Notes: a model not told the origin generated them from the sequence alone. A stretch of 64,000 bases of DNA from Chitinophaga filiformis (GCF_900102545.1 NZ_FNBN01000006.1:124001-188000), one strand, 5' to 3'; shown: positions 1 to 9,648, counted from the first letter of the stretch. Translations and numbers: made by a program.

Positions 1-3000
1 GTTATTACTACTTCTTATCCCGGCGCCACACCGAGTAACGTGGAACAAACGGTTACAAAGAAGATAGAAGATGTACTCAGTAGTATCGACCGGCTGAAAA
101 GCATTACTTCACAATCTACAGAAGGCAATTCCATCATCCAGGCGGAGTTCTCTATGGGCACTGACATAGACGACAAACAACAGGAAGTGCAGCGGAAGAT
201 CAACAACATAATGTCTTCACTGCCGGATGATGTAAAAACGCCAGGTATCTCGAAGGTTTCTCCCAGCGATCAACCTGTGATGCAGCTGACCACCACTTCT
301 TCTCTGGACAATGCATTGTTCTATGACCTGATAAAAAACGAGATCAAGCCGCAATTGCAACAGATACCCGGAGTAGGAGAAATAACACTGATAGGTGGAC
401 AGGAAAGAGAAATACAGGTGAACATCAACAAAGATAAGCTGGACTATTACGGTTTATCCATTACACAGGTTACCAGTGCTGTGAACAAGGCGAACACAGA
501 ATTCCCTACAGGCAAGGTCAAAACCAGGCAGGATCAGATGACGGTAAGGGTGACAGGCAAGTTCACCTCTGTAGAACAACTGAACGATGTAACGGTTGCA
601 CAACCAGCTGCCGGCAGTGTAATTAAGCTCCGGGATATTGCCGCAGTCAGCGACATCGTAAAGGATGCTGCCGCGGTAAACAGGTACAACGGGATGAATG
701 GAATAGGTATCCTGATCAAAAAACAAAACGGCGCCAACGCAGTCGAGATCAGTAAACAGGTGAAACAGCGTATTGCCCTCCTGGAGAAGAAATATGCTGC
801 CGATCATGTAAAGATGATCATCGCTGATGATACGGCGGATTTCACGATGGAATCAGCCAATGCAGTAACACATGACCTGATGATCGCAGTAGTGCTCGTG
901 GCTGTCATTATGCTGCTCTTTTTACATAGTCTGCGTGATTCCATTATTGTATTGATCTCCATTCCTGCTTCACTGATCTCCACTTTCATCGTGATGTACC
1001 TGCTGGGTTATTCATTGAACCTGATGACGCTGTTGGCACTATCCCTGGTGATCGGTATCCTGGTAGACGACTCCATTGTGATACTGGAAAACATTCACCG
1101 CCATCTGCACATGGGCAAACCCAAACGTCAGGCAGCGCTGGATGGACGAAATGAGATCGGTTTCTCCGCCATGGCAATCACGATGGTAGACGTAGTTGTA
1201 TTTGGCCCTATTGCGCTCGTAAATACAAGCATTTCGGCCATCCTGCGTCAATATTCACTGACCATCGTTACGGCTACGCTGATGAGTCTCTTCGTATGTT
1301 ATACATTAACTCCCTGGCTGGCTTCCCGCTTTGGTAAAATAACAGAGCTTGATAACAATAAGTGGATGCACAAACCACTTATCCTGTTTGAAAACTTCCT
1401 GGAATGGTTAACCAACTGGTATACAGGCGCACTACAATGGGTACTGCGTCACAAGCTGATCATGACTGCCATTGTACTCAGCTTATTTGCATGTACCGCC
1501 GTAGTAATGAATATGGGCATACTGGGAAGTGAGCTGGTAGCTAGTGGCGACCAGGGCAAGTTCCGCTTAAAGCTGGAATACGACAAAAACACTACAGTCA
1601 TACAGAATAACCTGCGGACCAAGGCTATTGAAGACTTCCTCTTACAACAGCCAGAGGTGAAAATAGTATTTGCCAATGTGGCTGGTCCAAGCACTTCAGG
1701 GCTGGAGTCGGCTACCGCAGTAGGCAGTGAATACAAATCGGAGCTTACGATCAAGTTAGTGGACAAAGAGCATCGTGCTGTTTCTACGGAAGATTATATG
1801 ATCCGCAAAAGCCGTGAACTGGAACAGCGTTTCCCGGGAGTGAAGATCCGCTCAAATGTGATTGGCATGGTGAGTATGGGAGAGCCTATCCAGATTGTAC
1901 TGAATGCAGAGAACAGCACACTGCTGATGCAGGCCGCCAATGACCTCAAACGCCGTATTGAAGCCATGCCTGGGGCCAATGATGTTTCCCTGAGCGTGGA
2001 AGAAGGTAATCCACAGGCCGAAGTAAATATTGACAGGGAAAAAATGGAGCAACTGGGGCTCGACATCAACATCGTAGGATCGACTCTTCAAAATGCCTAT
2101 GCGGGTAACACAGATGCCAAATATCGCGCAGGATTGAATGAATATGACATTAATATCAAGCTGGATGATTTCGACAGGCAGAATGTGGAGGATGTTGAAA
2201 ATCTTACGTTCTTAAATACCGCAGGAGAACAGATAAAACTGTCACAGTTTGCGACTGTAGTGCAGGGCAGCGGACCAAGCATACTCGAACGAAAAGACAG
2301 GCGCACATCTGTGACAGTGAAGGGTAACGTGTTGGGTATTACTTCAGGGATCCTATCCGATAATATCAACAAGTCGTTGGTCGAACATCCGCTGCCTGCC
2401 GGCGTTGATATAAAATGGAGCGGTGATACTGAACGTCAGGCAGATTCAATGGGTGCTTTAGGCTTAGCCATGGCAGCCGCGCTCGTGCTGATGTACCTGG
2501 TAATGGTGGCGCTGTATGATAACTTTATCTATCCATTTGTTGTGTTGTTCTCCATCCCCGTCTCTTTCATCGGCGCCTTCCTGGCGTTAAACCTGGCAAA
2601 ATCCTCAATGAGCATGTTCACCATGTTAGGCCTCATCATGCTGTTTGGTCTGGTAGCTAAAAACGCCATCCTGATCGTCGACTTTGCCAATCACAGAAAG
2701 GAAGATGGCGCCAGTACATGGGATGCCCTGATAGCTGCCGGCAGAACAAGGCTTCGTCCTATACTCATGACCACCATTGCAATGGTAGCCGGTATGATAC
2801 CTATCTCAATAGCTAAAGGCGCCGGTTCTGAATGGAAGAACGGATTAGGCTGGGTACTCATAGGAGGCCTTTCATCCAGCCTTGTATTGACGGTATTTGT
2901 TGTGCCGATGGTTTATTACGTAGTGGACAAAGTAAAGGAACGATTTGCTAAGCGGAGAACGGTTGAAAATGAACGAAACGGAGTGCTTCAGTTGAAACAC

Positions 3001-3018
3001 CCCAACCCCGTATCATAA
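1..3018 (+). CDS. RND efflux transporter permease (AcrB/HAE1-like), 5' end missing
   Basis: Inner-membrane proton-driven resistance-nodulation-division pump subunit that would export drugs or other amphiphiles with a periplasmic adaptor and an outer-membrane channel. The frame is open from base 1, whose residues (YPGATPSNVEQ) match the start of the first porter domain. About 1005 residues are visible, so only some 25-40 N-terminal residues, including most of TM1, lie outside the window. The TM4 signature GILVDDSIVILEN, with the Asp pair of proton-coupled pumps, is encoded near 1054-1095. The second membrane bundle and the usual C-terminal IAKGAGSEW segment are complete. The adaptor gene is presumably upstream. 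A terminator follows directly. A GTG at 40 is an internal codon, not the start. Substrate is unknown. Confidence 0.93.
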   Translation, partial: VITTSYPGATPSNVEQTVTKKIEDVLSSIDRLKSITSQSTEGNSIIQAEFSMGTDIDDKQQEVQRKINNIMSSLPDDVKTPGISKVSPSDQPVMQLTTTSSLDNALFYDLIKNEIKPQLQQIPGVGEITLIGGQEREIQVNINKDKLDYYGLSITQVTSAVNKANTEFPTGKVKTRQDQMTVRVTGKFTSVEQLNDVTVAQPAAGSVIKLRDIAAVSDIVKDAAAVNRYNGMNGIGILIKKQNGANAVEISKQVKQRIALLEKKYAADHVKMIIADDTADFTMESANAVTHDLMIAVVLVAVIMLLFLHSLRDSIIVLISIPASLISTFIVMYLLGYSLNLMTLLALSLVIGILVDDSIVILENIHRHLHMGKPKRQAALDGRNEIGFSAMAITMVDVVVFGPIALVNTSISAILRQYSLTIVTATLMSLFVCYTLTPWLASRFGKITELDNNKWMHKPLILFENFLEWLTNWYTGALQWVLRHKLIMTAIVLSLFACTAVVMNMGILGSELVASGDQGKFRLKLEYDKNTTVIQNNLRTKAIEDFLLQQPEVKIVFANVAGPSTSGLESATAVGSEYKSELTIKLVDKEHRAVSTEDYMIRKSRELEQRFPGVKIRSNVIGMVSMGEPIQIVLNAENSTLLMQAANDLKRRIEAMPGANDVSLSVEEGNPQAEVNIDREKMEQLGLDINIVGSTLQNAYAGNTDAKYRAGLNEYDINIKLDDFDRQNVEDVENLTFLNTAGEQIKLSQFATVVQGSGPSILERKDRRTSVTVKGNVLGITSGILSDNINKSLVEHPLPAGVDIKWSGDTERQADSMGALGLAMAAALVLMYLVMVALYDNFIYPFVVLFSIPVSFIGAFLALNLAKSSMSMFTMLGLIMLFGLVAKNAILIVDFANHRKEDGASTWDALIAAGRTRLRPILMTTIAMVAGMIPISIAKGAGSEWKNGLGWVLIGGLSSSLVLTVFVVPMVYYVVDKVKERFAKRRTVENERNGVLQLKHPNPVS

Positions 3019-3050
3019 TCATAGCATGGATTATTGATTGGTGCAAACAT

Positions 3051-3080
3051 GGCGGCTGTATCTACAGTCGCCTTTTTTTT
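3051..3080 (+). terminator. Rho-independent terminator of the RND gene
   Basis: A 10-bp stem (GGCGGCTGTA paired with TACAGTCGCC, one G-U pair) with a two-base loop is followed by eight T. It lies 32 bases after the stop codon of the pump gene. Confidence 0.85.
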
Positions 3081-3113
3081 GTTTATAACAAACGTCATCA
3101 ACAAAACATAATA

Positions 3114-3163
3114 GGACTCCGTCAGGAGTCCTTGTGTTTGTAGCCCCGGGTGGCAACCCGGGG
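3114..3163 (+). repeat. REP-like double palindrome, copy 1
   Basis: Two adjacent hairpins are seen: GGACTCC/GGAGTCC at 3114-3131 and a CCCCGGGT/ACCCGGGG stem at 3144-3163, joined by TTGTGTTTGTAG. The same unit occurs in inverted orientation at 60563-60613, with the same order and a nearly identical linker. The flank to about 3230 holds further GC-rich fragments such as GCAACCCGG. Two copies 57 kb apart, both in intergenic DNA just after a gene, suggest a dispersed REP family. Mobilisation by a REP-associated Y1 transposase is inference only. Confidence 0.75.
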
Positions 3164-3239
3164 GTGGTTGTAACGCGGCGTGCAACCCGGACGTGGGGTG
3201 GTTATACCGGTTGCCCCAGCACAATTCCCCCAAAAATGC

Positions 3240-3264
3240 AAAAACCCTCAGCAATAGCTGAGGG
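3240..3264 (-). terminator. Terminator after tRNA-Gln
   Basis: An 8-bp perfect stem (CCCTCAGC/GCTGAGGG, four-base loop) is followed on the minus strand by five T. It lies just downstream of the minus-strand tRNA. Confidence 0.75.
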
Positions 3265-3271
3265 CTTCTGT

Positions 3272-3341
3272 TGTCCCACCAGGATTCGAACCTAGACAAA
3301 CTGAACCAAAATCAGTTGTACTACCATTATACTATGGGACA
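3272..3341 (-). tRNA. tRNA-Gln (UUG)
   Basis: Minus-strand cloverleaf with acceptor TGTCCCA/TGGGACA, anticodon stem ACTGA/TCAGT around loop TTTTGGT (anticodon TTG), and T-loop TTCGAAT. CCA is not encoded. It stands alone between the pump gene and the glycosyltransferase gene. Confidence 0.93.
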
Positions 3342-3412
3342 ATCCCTGTTATTTGGGATGGCGAAATTAGTATTTTTTCTCATTTCCCAAAAAAAAGTTT
3401 TCAAATTTATTC

Positions 3413-4459
3413 TCACCCAGCCACTTTCACGACCTTATCCACAATGGCAGCAGGCGGAATCCACTCCATACAGGCATGATCTCCCCTGAAACAGGGCTTA
3501 TTACCGAATATTGAACACGGACGGCAGGAAAGACTCTCCAGCTGCACCGTATTGGCCTCGCTCTGCCCAAATCCCATAAATCCGGCAAAAGGATGCGTAG
3601 CGCCCCAGATGGATACTACCGGTACCCGGAACAGGGACGCCAGGTGCATATTAGCCGAGTCCATACTGATCATCACATCCAGGTTGCTGATAATCGCCAG
3701 TTCTGCCGGCAGTTTGAATCGCCCTGCCACCACAACAGCTTCCGGGTATTTTATGGCCAGCGCTGTCAGTTGGGCTATTTCAGCCGCCCCTCCCCCCATC
3801 AGCAGCACTTTGATACCCGGACGTTTTACCAGCGTAGCCAGTACCTCTTCCATTTTTCCCAGCGGATAGGTTTTTTCCTTATATGTCGCAAATGGTGCCA
3901 GCCCTACCCATTTATCCCCATTTTTAGGCCCTGTAATGGCCATCAGCTCCGATGTGAGTGGCTGACGGGGAAATACCGGCTTTGTAGCGTTAATGGACAG
4001 CGAGAGCCCTAATTGGCGGAATACGGTGGCATATCGCTCTATGGTGCTGGTCAGCGGCAGGAGCACCTTCTCCTCCGGTCTGGCCAGGGCCTTCTTTTCA
4101 GCCCTTCCCTTGTCGATAACCGCCACCGGACAACCGGACAACCGGAAAAAGGTACGCACTATCTGAGAACGTAAAACGTGGTGCAGGTCGGCCACCGCAT
4201 CGATCTTCCAGGATTTTCTGATAGCCTTGTAAAGCTTATATAATCCTTTAAACCCTTTATGCTCCCCTTTCAGGTCTGCCGGAAAGAATATCAGCCGGGG
4301 AATGCCTTCACATAGCGCTCCCCAGTTCTTATTGGAGACAAAAACGATCTGTATATCCGGATTTTGCTCCAGCACCTGCTGCATCACGGGAATGGTCATA
4401 GCCACGTCTCCCATGGCAGAAAACCGGATAGATAGTATCGTTCTCAATTGTTCTGGCAT
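3413..4459 (-). CDS. Glycosyltransferase family 9 protein (heptosyltransferase-like)
   Basis: Predicted cytosolic, membrane-associated sugar transferase for lipopolysaccharide core or other surface glycan synthesis. The 348-residue length fits the GT9/RfaF family. The N-terminal Rossmann strand reads ILSIRFSAMGDVAMTIPV. The C-terminal nucleotide-sugar-binding half has SMDSANMHLASLFRVPVVSIWG, the family D-x(3)-H pattern. A Cys-rich tail motif (SCRPCSIFGNKPC) also occurs in other Bacteroidota members. The partner DUF4254 gene lies 3 bases upstream, so both are probably translated from one mRNA. The exact sugar donor cannot be told. Heptosyltransferase is the closest known class, but other GT9 specificities are possible. 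Confidence 0.88.
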   Translation of the reverse strand: MPEQLRTILSIRFSAMGDVAMTIPVMQQVLEQNPDIQIVFVSNKNWGALCEGIPRLIFFPADLKGEHKGFKGLYKLYKAIRKSWKIDAVADLHHVLRSQIVRTFFRLSGCPVAVIDKGRAEKKALARPEEKVLLPLTSTIERYATVFRQLGLSLSINATKPVFPRQPLTSELMAITGPKNGDKWVGLAPFATYKEKTYPLGKMEEVLATLVKRPGIKVLLMGGGAAEIAQLTALAIKYPEAVVVAGRFKLPAELAIISNLDVMISMDSANMHLASLFRVPVVSIWGATHPFAGFMGFGQSEANTVQLESLSCRPCSIFGNKPCFRGDHACMEWIPPAAIVDKVVKVAG

Positions 4460-4462
4460 ATA

Positions 4463-5065
4463 TTATTTTCCCTTGTAAAGAACAGGGTTTAAGGCGGGAT
4501 CATTGTACATTTTCATCTGCTTGTACACTTTCATGTACTTCTTACCGGCGGCAATATCGGCCAGTAACTGGGTGATAGCGCTTCCCAGATCCCTGCGCTG
4601 CTCCAGCAGGATGTCCAGCTTACGCTGGCAGGCTTCCCTGTGCGCTGGCGTAGCGTCCGGCCGGGTAGCTTCCTCCCGCATGTGATAGATCTTCAATGCC
4701 AGTATAGACAGCCGGTCTATCGCCCAGGCAGGGCTTTCAGTATTGATGGTAGCATCGGCCGACGGCTTCACATCGTTATATTTATCAAGAAAATAGCTGT
4801 CAATATACTCTACCACATCCGTACGCTCCTGGTTAGAACGGTCTATCCAACGCTTGATTTCCAATGCTTTCACCGGGTCTATCAGTGGATCACGGATAAT
4901 ATCCTCCAGGTGCCACTGCACCGTATCTATCCAGTTTTTCAGATAAAGCAGGTGCTCAATAGCTGTTTTTTCATACGGGTTCAGGATAGGCTGATGTACA
5001 CTGTTATGCACATGATAATCGGCAATACTCTGATCAAATATTTGGTTGTACAGTTCTGTAGACAT
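4463..5065 (-). CDS. DUF4254 domain-containing protein
   Basis: A 200-residue all-helical cytosolic protein of the Bacteroidota DUF4254 family, biochemical function unknown. I chose the ATG at 5065 (MSTELYNQIFDQ), because a longer frame to 5143 would add a non-conserved Cys/Gly-rich segment. Helical segments include ILNPYEKTAIEHLLYLKNWI and a basic C-terminus (KKYMKVYKQMKMY). It is directly followed by the GT9 gene with a 3-base gap. The pairing suggests a role in surface glycan assembly, which is inference from context. Confidence 0.8.
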   Translation of the reverse strand: MSTELYNQIFDQSIADYHVHNSVHQPILNPYEKTAIEHLLYLKNWIDTVQWHLEDIIRDPLIDPVKALEIKRWIDRSNQERTDVVEYIDSYFLDKYNDVKPSADATINTESPAWAIDRLSILALKIYHMREEATRPDATPAHREACQRKLDILLEQRRDLGSAITQLLADIAAGKKYMKVYKQMKMYNDPALNPVLYKGK

Positions 5066-5231
5066 GGGACAAAAGTATATATTTTGGTGAAATAGTCCAT
5101 AGACGGCTCTTCCCTTCCCTGCCGGGCACATGCTGAACACCACTCAAATGCACGACTGTAGAGTCTTAACATTCAAGTAACATGTAAGGGTTACATTTAT
5201 TTTCCATTATAGCAACCACATATCAAACTAT

Positions 5232-5762
5232 ATGTCTGATAACCCATCCAGAACACTCTTTGGTCAATTATTTGAATCCAACAGGGAAAAGGTCTACCGG
5301 TTAGCATTCAAACTTACTTCCGATCCACAACGGGCGGAAGAGATCACCCAGCAGTGCTTTATCAAGCTCTGGGAAAACATGCATAAAGTCCAGGAAGGAC
5401 AGGATGTCTTTCCGCTATTGTTCGTATTTACCAAACACATTGTCATAGATGAAACCCGTAAACTGTACCGCGAAAGAAAAACACTGAATCACATTTCCCA
5501 GCACCAACCTGTCAGTAATGAGAACGCAGAAGAAAATGCATTGCTGAGAAAAGAATTTAACCAACACGTGCACAAAGTGATAGAACAAATGCCGGAGCAA
5601 CGGAGAAATGTCTATATCCTGAGCCGTGACAAAGGACAAAGTAATAAGGAAATTGCCGACCAGCTTTCACTTTCACCTACTACAGTAAGAAATCATCTGA
5701 CCCTTGCCCTGCAATCACTAAAGCGGGAGCTAATGGTACGTTACGACATGGAGACCAAATAG
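5232..5762 (+). CDS. ECF RNA polymerase sigma factor (sigma-70 family, FecI/RpoE-like)
   Basis: Extracytoplasmic-function sigma factor of 176 residues. Region 2 (about residues 10-80) contains YRLAFKLTSDPQRAEEITQQ and the FIKLWEN helix. Region 4 (about 115-165) carries the DNA-binding helix-turn-helix SNKEIADQLSLSPTTVRNHL. No anti-sigma gene follows. Instead an S41 peptidase lipoprotein starts 21 bases downstream, probably in the same transcript. The nearest FecR anti-sigma gene is at 12987-13946 on the other strand, so pairing with it is possible but unproven. A short inverted repeat, GTAAC-N8-GTTAC, lies about 35 bases upstream. Confidence 0.92.
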   Translation: MSDNPSRTLFGQLFESNREKVYRLAFKLTSDPQRAEEITQQCFIKLWENMHKVQEGQDVFPLLFVFTKHIVIDETRKLYRERKTLNHISQHQPVSNENAEENALLRKEFNQHVHKVIEQMPEQRRNVYILSRDKGQSNKEIADQLSLSPTTVRNHLTLALQSLKRELMVRYDMETK

Positions 5763-5783
5763 TACAACATTTAAAACCCTTCT

Positions 5784-7175
5784 ATGGATGTAAGGATTTT
5801 CCCACGTAAGATCGTATGCCTGTCGGGCATTGTGATGATCATGCTGTCCTGCCGGAAAGAGGATAAGCTTGTTCCCGATCCGCCTCCTACCGGCCCTGTT
5901 ACCCAATGGGAAACAAATAAGTGGATACTGGATAGTATGCGTTATTATTATCTCTGGAATACGACACTACCGGTAAAAGCAGATACGCAATTGACCGCAA
6001 TTCCCTACTTCAACACACTGAAGCAGGCTACCGACAGTTTCTCCCAGATCATTGACCTGAATGACATACCCGGAACGAGCAAAAAAGATTTCCTGCATAC
6101 ATTCGGTTTTGATTTTGCGGTAGTCTCTATTAACGGAATAGAAAAGCCACTGGGTTTGCTGAAATTTGTAATACCCGGTAGCGCCATCTGGCAGGACGGA
6201 CTTAGAAGAGGTGATTATTTTACAAAGATCAATAACACACCTCTGACTCCACAAAATGCCCAACAGTTAAGTGAGGACATTTTAAATGATCATAAAGGCA
6301 GTCTTACCAAAGCCGATATTGCCGGCAATGTAGTTACCGAAACCGGGGAAGTGCCCTTACAAGGTGCAACGCTTCAGGAAAACCCCTTGTACATCTATCA
6401 GACATTTGAGAACCAGGGCCATCCTACCGGTTATATTTTCTATAACTATTTTGATGACTTTTATAATACCAATTTACTTAATGCCTTTATTAAACTGAAG
6501 CAGGACAACATCAAAGACCTGATCATTGATCTTCGTTACAATCCCGGCGGAAGCGTAGCTGCGGCTGCGGCCATGATTGCACTTATTGCGCCTGCCACCA
6601 ATGAAAACAGTATTCTGGCCAGGTATACCGGTAATAAGCAAATGGGATCACTATCAGTCACTTTCAAACAGGCGCTTGCTGTTCCGGAAAGCAGAGTGGT
6701 AGTACCCTTCAGCCAACTGGCTGCCGGCAGATCATCGATCAGCCGTGTATTTATTCTTACCACGCATCAGACAGCCTCTGCTTCGGAACTTGTTATCAAC
6801 AACCTGAAACCATACCTACAGGTTATTACTATCGGAGAAAGAACATATGGAAAGGATAAAGGAGCAGTTGTTATAACCGACATGCGCACACCTCGCCGTT
6901 TATCATGGGCATTGGCGCCTATCACCTACCTGTTATCAAATGCAAAAGGTGAAGGAAATTATACCACTGGTATTGCGCCTGATTATACCGTCTATGAATT
7001 GAATACACAACCCCTGCTACCCATGGGCGATCCCGCAGATCCCTTTATTGCAAAAGCCCTGTCTGTTATCAGAGGCGACGGAAGGACCAGCGCCTATCCT
7101 GAAAGGATCACTACTTCTCTTTATGATACCCGTACGAGAGCCAGCAGGGAAAGCCGATTAATACTACCACGTTGA
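5784..7175 (+). CDS. S41 family peptidase, PDZ-containing lipoprotein
   Basis: Predicted periplasmic or surface C-terminal-processing serine protease. The signal peptide ends in a lipobox (IMLSC, Cys23), giving a lipid anchor. A PDZ-like segment follows at about residues 95-160 (LKFVIPGSAIWQDGLRRGDY), then the S41 core (about 210-400) with DLRYNPGGSV, the serine-containing TASASELV motif and the downstream GERTYGKDKG segment supplying the general-base Lys. Length (463 aa) fits Bacteroidota S41 lipoproteins. It sits 21 bases after the ECF sigma gene, so it may be involved in regulated proteolysis or be a sigma target. The substrate is unknown. Confidence 0.88.
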   Translation: MDVRIFPRKIVCLSGIVMIMLSCRKEDKLVPDPPPTGPVTQWETNKWILDSMRYYYLWNTTLPVKADTQLTAIPYFNTLKQATDSFSQIIDLNDIPGTSKKDFLHTFGFDFAVVSINGIEKPLGLLKFVIPGSAIWQDGLRRGDYFTKINNTPLTPQNAQQLSEDILNDHKGSLTKADIAGNVVTETGEVPLQGATLQENPLYIYQTFENQGHPTGYIFYNYFDDFYNTNLLNAFIKLKQDNIKDLIIDLRYNPGGSVAAAAAMIALIAPATNENSILARYTGNKQMGSLSVTFKQALAVPESRVVVPFSQLAAGRSSISRVFILTTHQTASASELVINNLKPYLQVITIGERTYGKDKGAVVITDMRTPRRLSWALAPITYLLSNAKGEGNYTTGIAPDYTVYELNTQPLLPMGDPADPFIAKALSVIRGDGRTSAYPERITTSLYDTRTRASRESRLILPR

Positions 7176-7370
7176 AGGGGAAAGTTAGGGGTTAACAAAC
7201 GCCGGGTAATCAATCTTTTCTTTAGAAACATTCCATAGTGTATAGGCACATTGGAGTTAACTACAGCTAATAATCGTTGTTATATTCGTATTACATATTT
7301 CCGTAGCCATACAAGGTGTAACCTTCAGCTTACCGTTAATGTTGTATTACAAACATCCGGTCATGACATA

Positions 7371-8156
7371 TCAGTATGCAAGAATGGTAGTAGAATAATG
7401 AAAATAACTACCTCCTCCCAGATCATAGACCACCAGGTCATTAATAAAGTGAGTAGCTACAAAATCATTGTAAGCCATTAATCCCCCGGTTCCCATAGTT
7501 GGATCAAAAGCAGATCCTAACAGTATTTCTCCGGTAAGCGGATCTCTGAGATCAAAGTAAAACATCGCAGTGCTCAGCCCATAGCTATAATCCACCTTCT
7601 TAAAGTCAAACAACTTTCCTTTTTTGATGTGCGCAAATTTTCCAAGCGTATCAATTCCACCATCAGGACGTGTTCTGTACATTGTGAGATCAAGTGAATC
7701 GGGCAGCAGTGGATCTACATAATAAAAAGACCAGAGTTTTTCAGTAGGCAGGATATCTTCCTGGCCTCCTATATAGAGTGAAGGACTTGCGCCTTCTTCA
7801 CTGCTGAGCTTAAGAATAGTTAGTATAACACTTTTCTCAGGAAGCGATAACAGCGTATCTATTACCGTTTTTCCTGTATTGGCATCTTTTACCAGGAAAC
7901 GCTGCTCGCTTTTATGTTCAATAAGCTGTGTCTGGCGTTCACCACTTAACAATGTGTCGCCGATCATTTTACCATCAATACTAGCCGTATAACGGGCCGA
8001 AGCACCTTCTAATGATATGTTTGTAACAGTCACCTTTACTACCTCAGGAGCAGTCACCCTTTCACCGTCCTTACTGCAGGAAATAGCCTGAAACAAAAAA
8101 CCAGCAACCACGATTGCTGTCATTACCTTCGAAAATGCATTTTTTTTGTACTTCAT
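7371..8156 (-). CDS. Uncharacterised lipoprotein
   Basis: A 261-residue protein starting at the ATG at 8156 (MKYKKNAFSK); the frame is open further upstream, but the signal peptide begins here. The lipobox is FQAISC, followed by SKDGE, so export and lipid anchoring are likely. The rest looks beta-rich and lacks a family signature I recognise. It is the last gene of the leftward fecR-receptor-beta-helix lipoprotein series and may be a surface partner of the receptor. A terminator-like hairpin lies between it and the preceding gene, so its expression may be partly uncoupled. Confidence 0.7.
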   Translation of the reverse strand: MKYKKNAFSKVMTAIVVAGFLFQAISCSKDGERVTAPEVVKVTVTNISLEGASARYTASIDGKMIGDTLLSGERQTQLIEHKSEQRFLVKDANTGKTVIDTLLSLPEKSVILTILKLSSEEGASPSLYIGGQEDILPTEKLWSFYYVDPLLPDSLDLTMYRTRPDGGIDTLGKFAHIKKGKLFDFKKVDYSYGLSTAMFYFDLRDPLTGEILLGSAFDPTMGTGGLMAYNDFVATHFINDLVVYDLGGGSYFHYSTTILAY

Positions 8157-8181
8157 AGTTTTATTATCGTTTTTTTTAAAA

Positions 8182-8214
8182 CCAGGCAGGTGATAAAAAT
8201 TATCCCCTGCCTGG
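8182..8214 (-). terminator. Hairpin after the beta-helix lipoprotein gene
   Basis: Stem CCAGGCAGG/CCTGCCTGG (9 bp) is extended by an inner GATAA/TTATC stem. On the minus strand it is followed by only four T. It may be a partial terminator that lowers expression of the downstream lipoprotein gene. Confidence 0.6.
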
Positions 8215-8237
8215 CCGTTCATTCATCAAAAGATTTT

Positions 8238-9590
8238 TTAGAAACCTGCAGCCCAACCTGTTAACCAGTTACCACCGGAAACAGGGAACGCACCTCTGTA
8301 AGCCACGCTTGTGTCGAAGAAGCTACCACTGAAACCAGTGAAGTTAGCACCACTTGCAGCAGGAGATGCTGGCAGCGGAGCGAAGTTAGCATTAGACGCA
8401 AGGAATGGAGATGTCAACAGGATATTCGCGTTTGAATTGCTGGCATTAACCCAGATAGAGTTAAAGCCTGTCAGTGTACCACCAACTACAGCAGGAGCTG
8501 CGAATGCATGCACCAGGTTGTGGTGGAACAAAGCTGAATCAGCAATAGTTCCGGCTGATTCCAGTGCTACACCTGTGGTATAACCCAGAACAACAGAGTT
8601 GATGATTGTGTAGCTTGTGTTCCTTCTTAAACGAACACCATTCAGTGTACCAGTGAAAGCTGAAGAAGAACCGCCAACCAGGGTCATGTTAGACACTTTA
8701 GCCTGAGTTCTTGGAGTCAGCGCAGAACCAGAAGCATCGTTATCTGATTCGATACCGTTTGCATCAGCATAAGTGAAACCGCTTCTACGAACACCCAAAA
8801 TGAACTGTAAAGTACCGTTGTAACCGAAATCGAAATCGAAAATGTCGTCATTGGTATTTAAAGAGGCCAGGTATTTAGCGTTCACAACACCACCGAAGAA
8901 TTCGAAAGAATCATCAGCGCCATAAGAGGCTTCCAGGTGGTGAACAACAGTACCTCTACCAACTCCACCAAAAGTGAAGCTGTTTAATTCGTTGTTTGCA
9001 GCAATGGCAGCACCGGCATATTCTGAACGAACATAGGTTAATGCACCGGAAGACTCACCATTGAATGTTGTATCAGCGCTTCCGTAAGTAGCGTCGATGC
9101 CAACAGGTAAAGTCGGAGTAGAGATACCTTCGATGGTTGGAGAGAAGGTAGCAGTATTCTGGTTGGTTTTAGCGTTACCCAGAATTACGATACCACCCCA
9201 GTCACCTACAGCAGGAGTTGCTTCAGCAGAAGTGAAAACAACCGGGCTGTTGGCAGTACCATTAGCGAAGATCTTACCACCACGGGTTACAACCAATGCA
9301 GATGCTTCTGCAGCTGTTGCTTTCTTGATACCTTTTACCTGTACACCAGCGGCGATAGTGATAGTACCTCCGTTAGCAACATAAGTTTTGCCATTCAGGA
9401 AGTAAGTACCGCTGCTCAGAATGTAGTTAGTATCAGCACCGATCACCAGTGGCAGCGTAGCGCCAGAAGCGAGGTTGATGTTAACAACAGCCTGAACATT
9501 TTTTGGTGCCTGAGGACCTTCTGCTTCTTTTTTACAAGCACCGAAGGCGATTACGGACAATGCAGCCGCAACAGTCATGAACTTTTTCAT
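8238..9590 (-). CDS. Surface lipoprotein with beta-helix-like repeats
   Basis: A 450-residue protein with a signal peptide ending in lipobox AFGAC (Cys19), followed by KKEAEG. The mature part is rich in Gly, Asn, Ala and short hydrophobic strands (GGTITIAAGVQVKG, GDWGGIVILGNAKT, DSFEFFGGVVNAKYL), as expected for a right-handed parallel beta-helix. Homologues in Bacteroidota are often mislabelled as transporters; nothing here suggests a membrane transporter. Its gene follows the TonB-dependent receptor gene by 58 bases. A SusD-like or other ligand-capturing role on the cell surface is inferred from that position only. The ligand is unknown. Confidence 0.75.
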   Translation of the reverse strand: MKKFMTVAAALSVIAFGACKKEAEGPQAPKNVQAVVNINLASGATLPLVIGADTNYILSSGTYFLNGKTYVANGGTITIAAGVQVKGIKKATAAEASALVVTRGGKIFANGTANSPVVFTSAEATPAVGDWGGIVILGNAKTNQNTATFSPTIEGISTPTLPVGIDATYGSADTTFNGESSGALTYVRSEYAGAAIAANNELNSFTFGGVGRGTVVHHLEASYGADDSFEFFGGVVNAKYLASLNTNDDIFDFDFGYNGTLQFILGVRRSGFTYADANGIESDNDASGSALTPRTQAKVSNMTLVGGSSSAFTGTLNGVRLRRNTSYTIINSVVLGYTTGVALESAGTIADSALFHHNLVHAFAAPAVVGGTLTGFNSIWVNASNSNANILLTSPFLASNANFAPLPASPAASGANFTGFSGSFFDTSVAYRGAFPVSGGNWLTGWAAGF

Positions 9591-9648
9591 GGTTTTGATC
9601 TTTAGGGTTTTAAGAGTTTTTTGAAATTTATAAAGATGATATGAACGC

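Noticed and set aside
8311..9384. Plus-strand frames inside the beta-helix lipoprotein gene
   Set aside because: They mirror the repetitive Ala/Gly/Thr coding sequence on the other strand and have no signal or motif.
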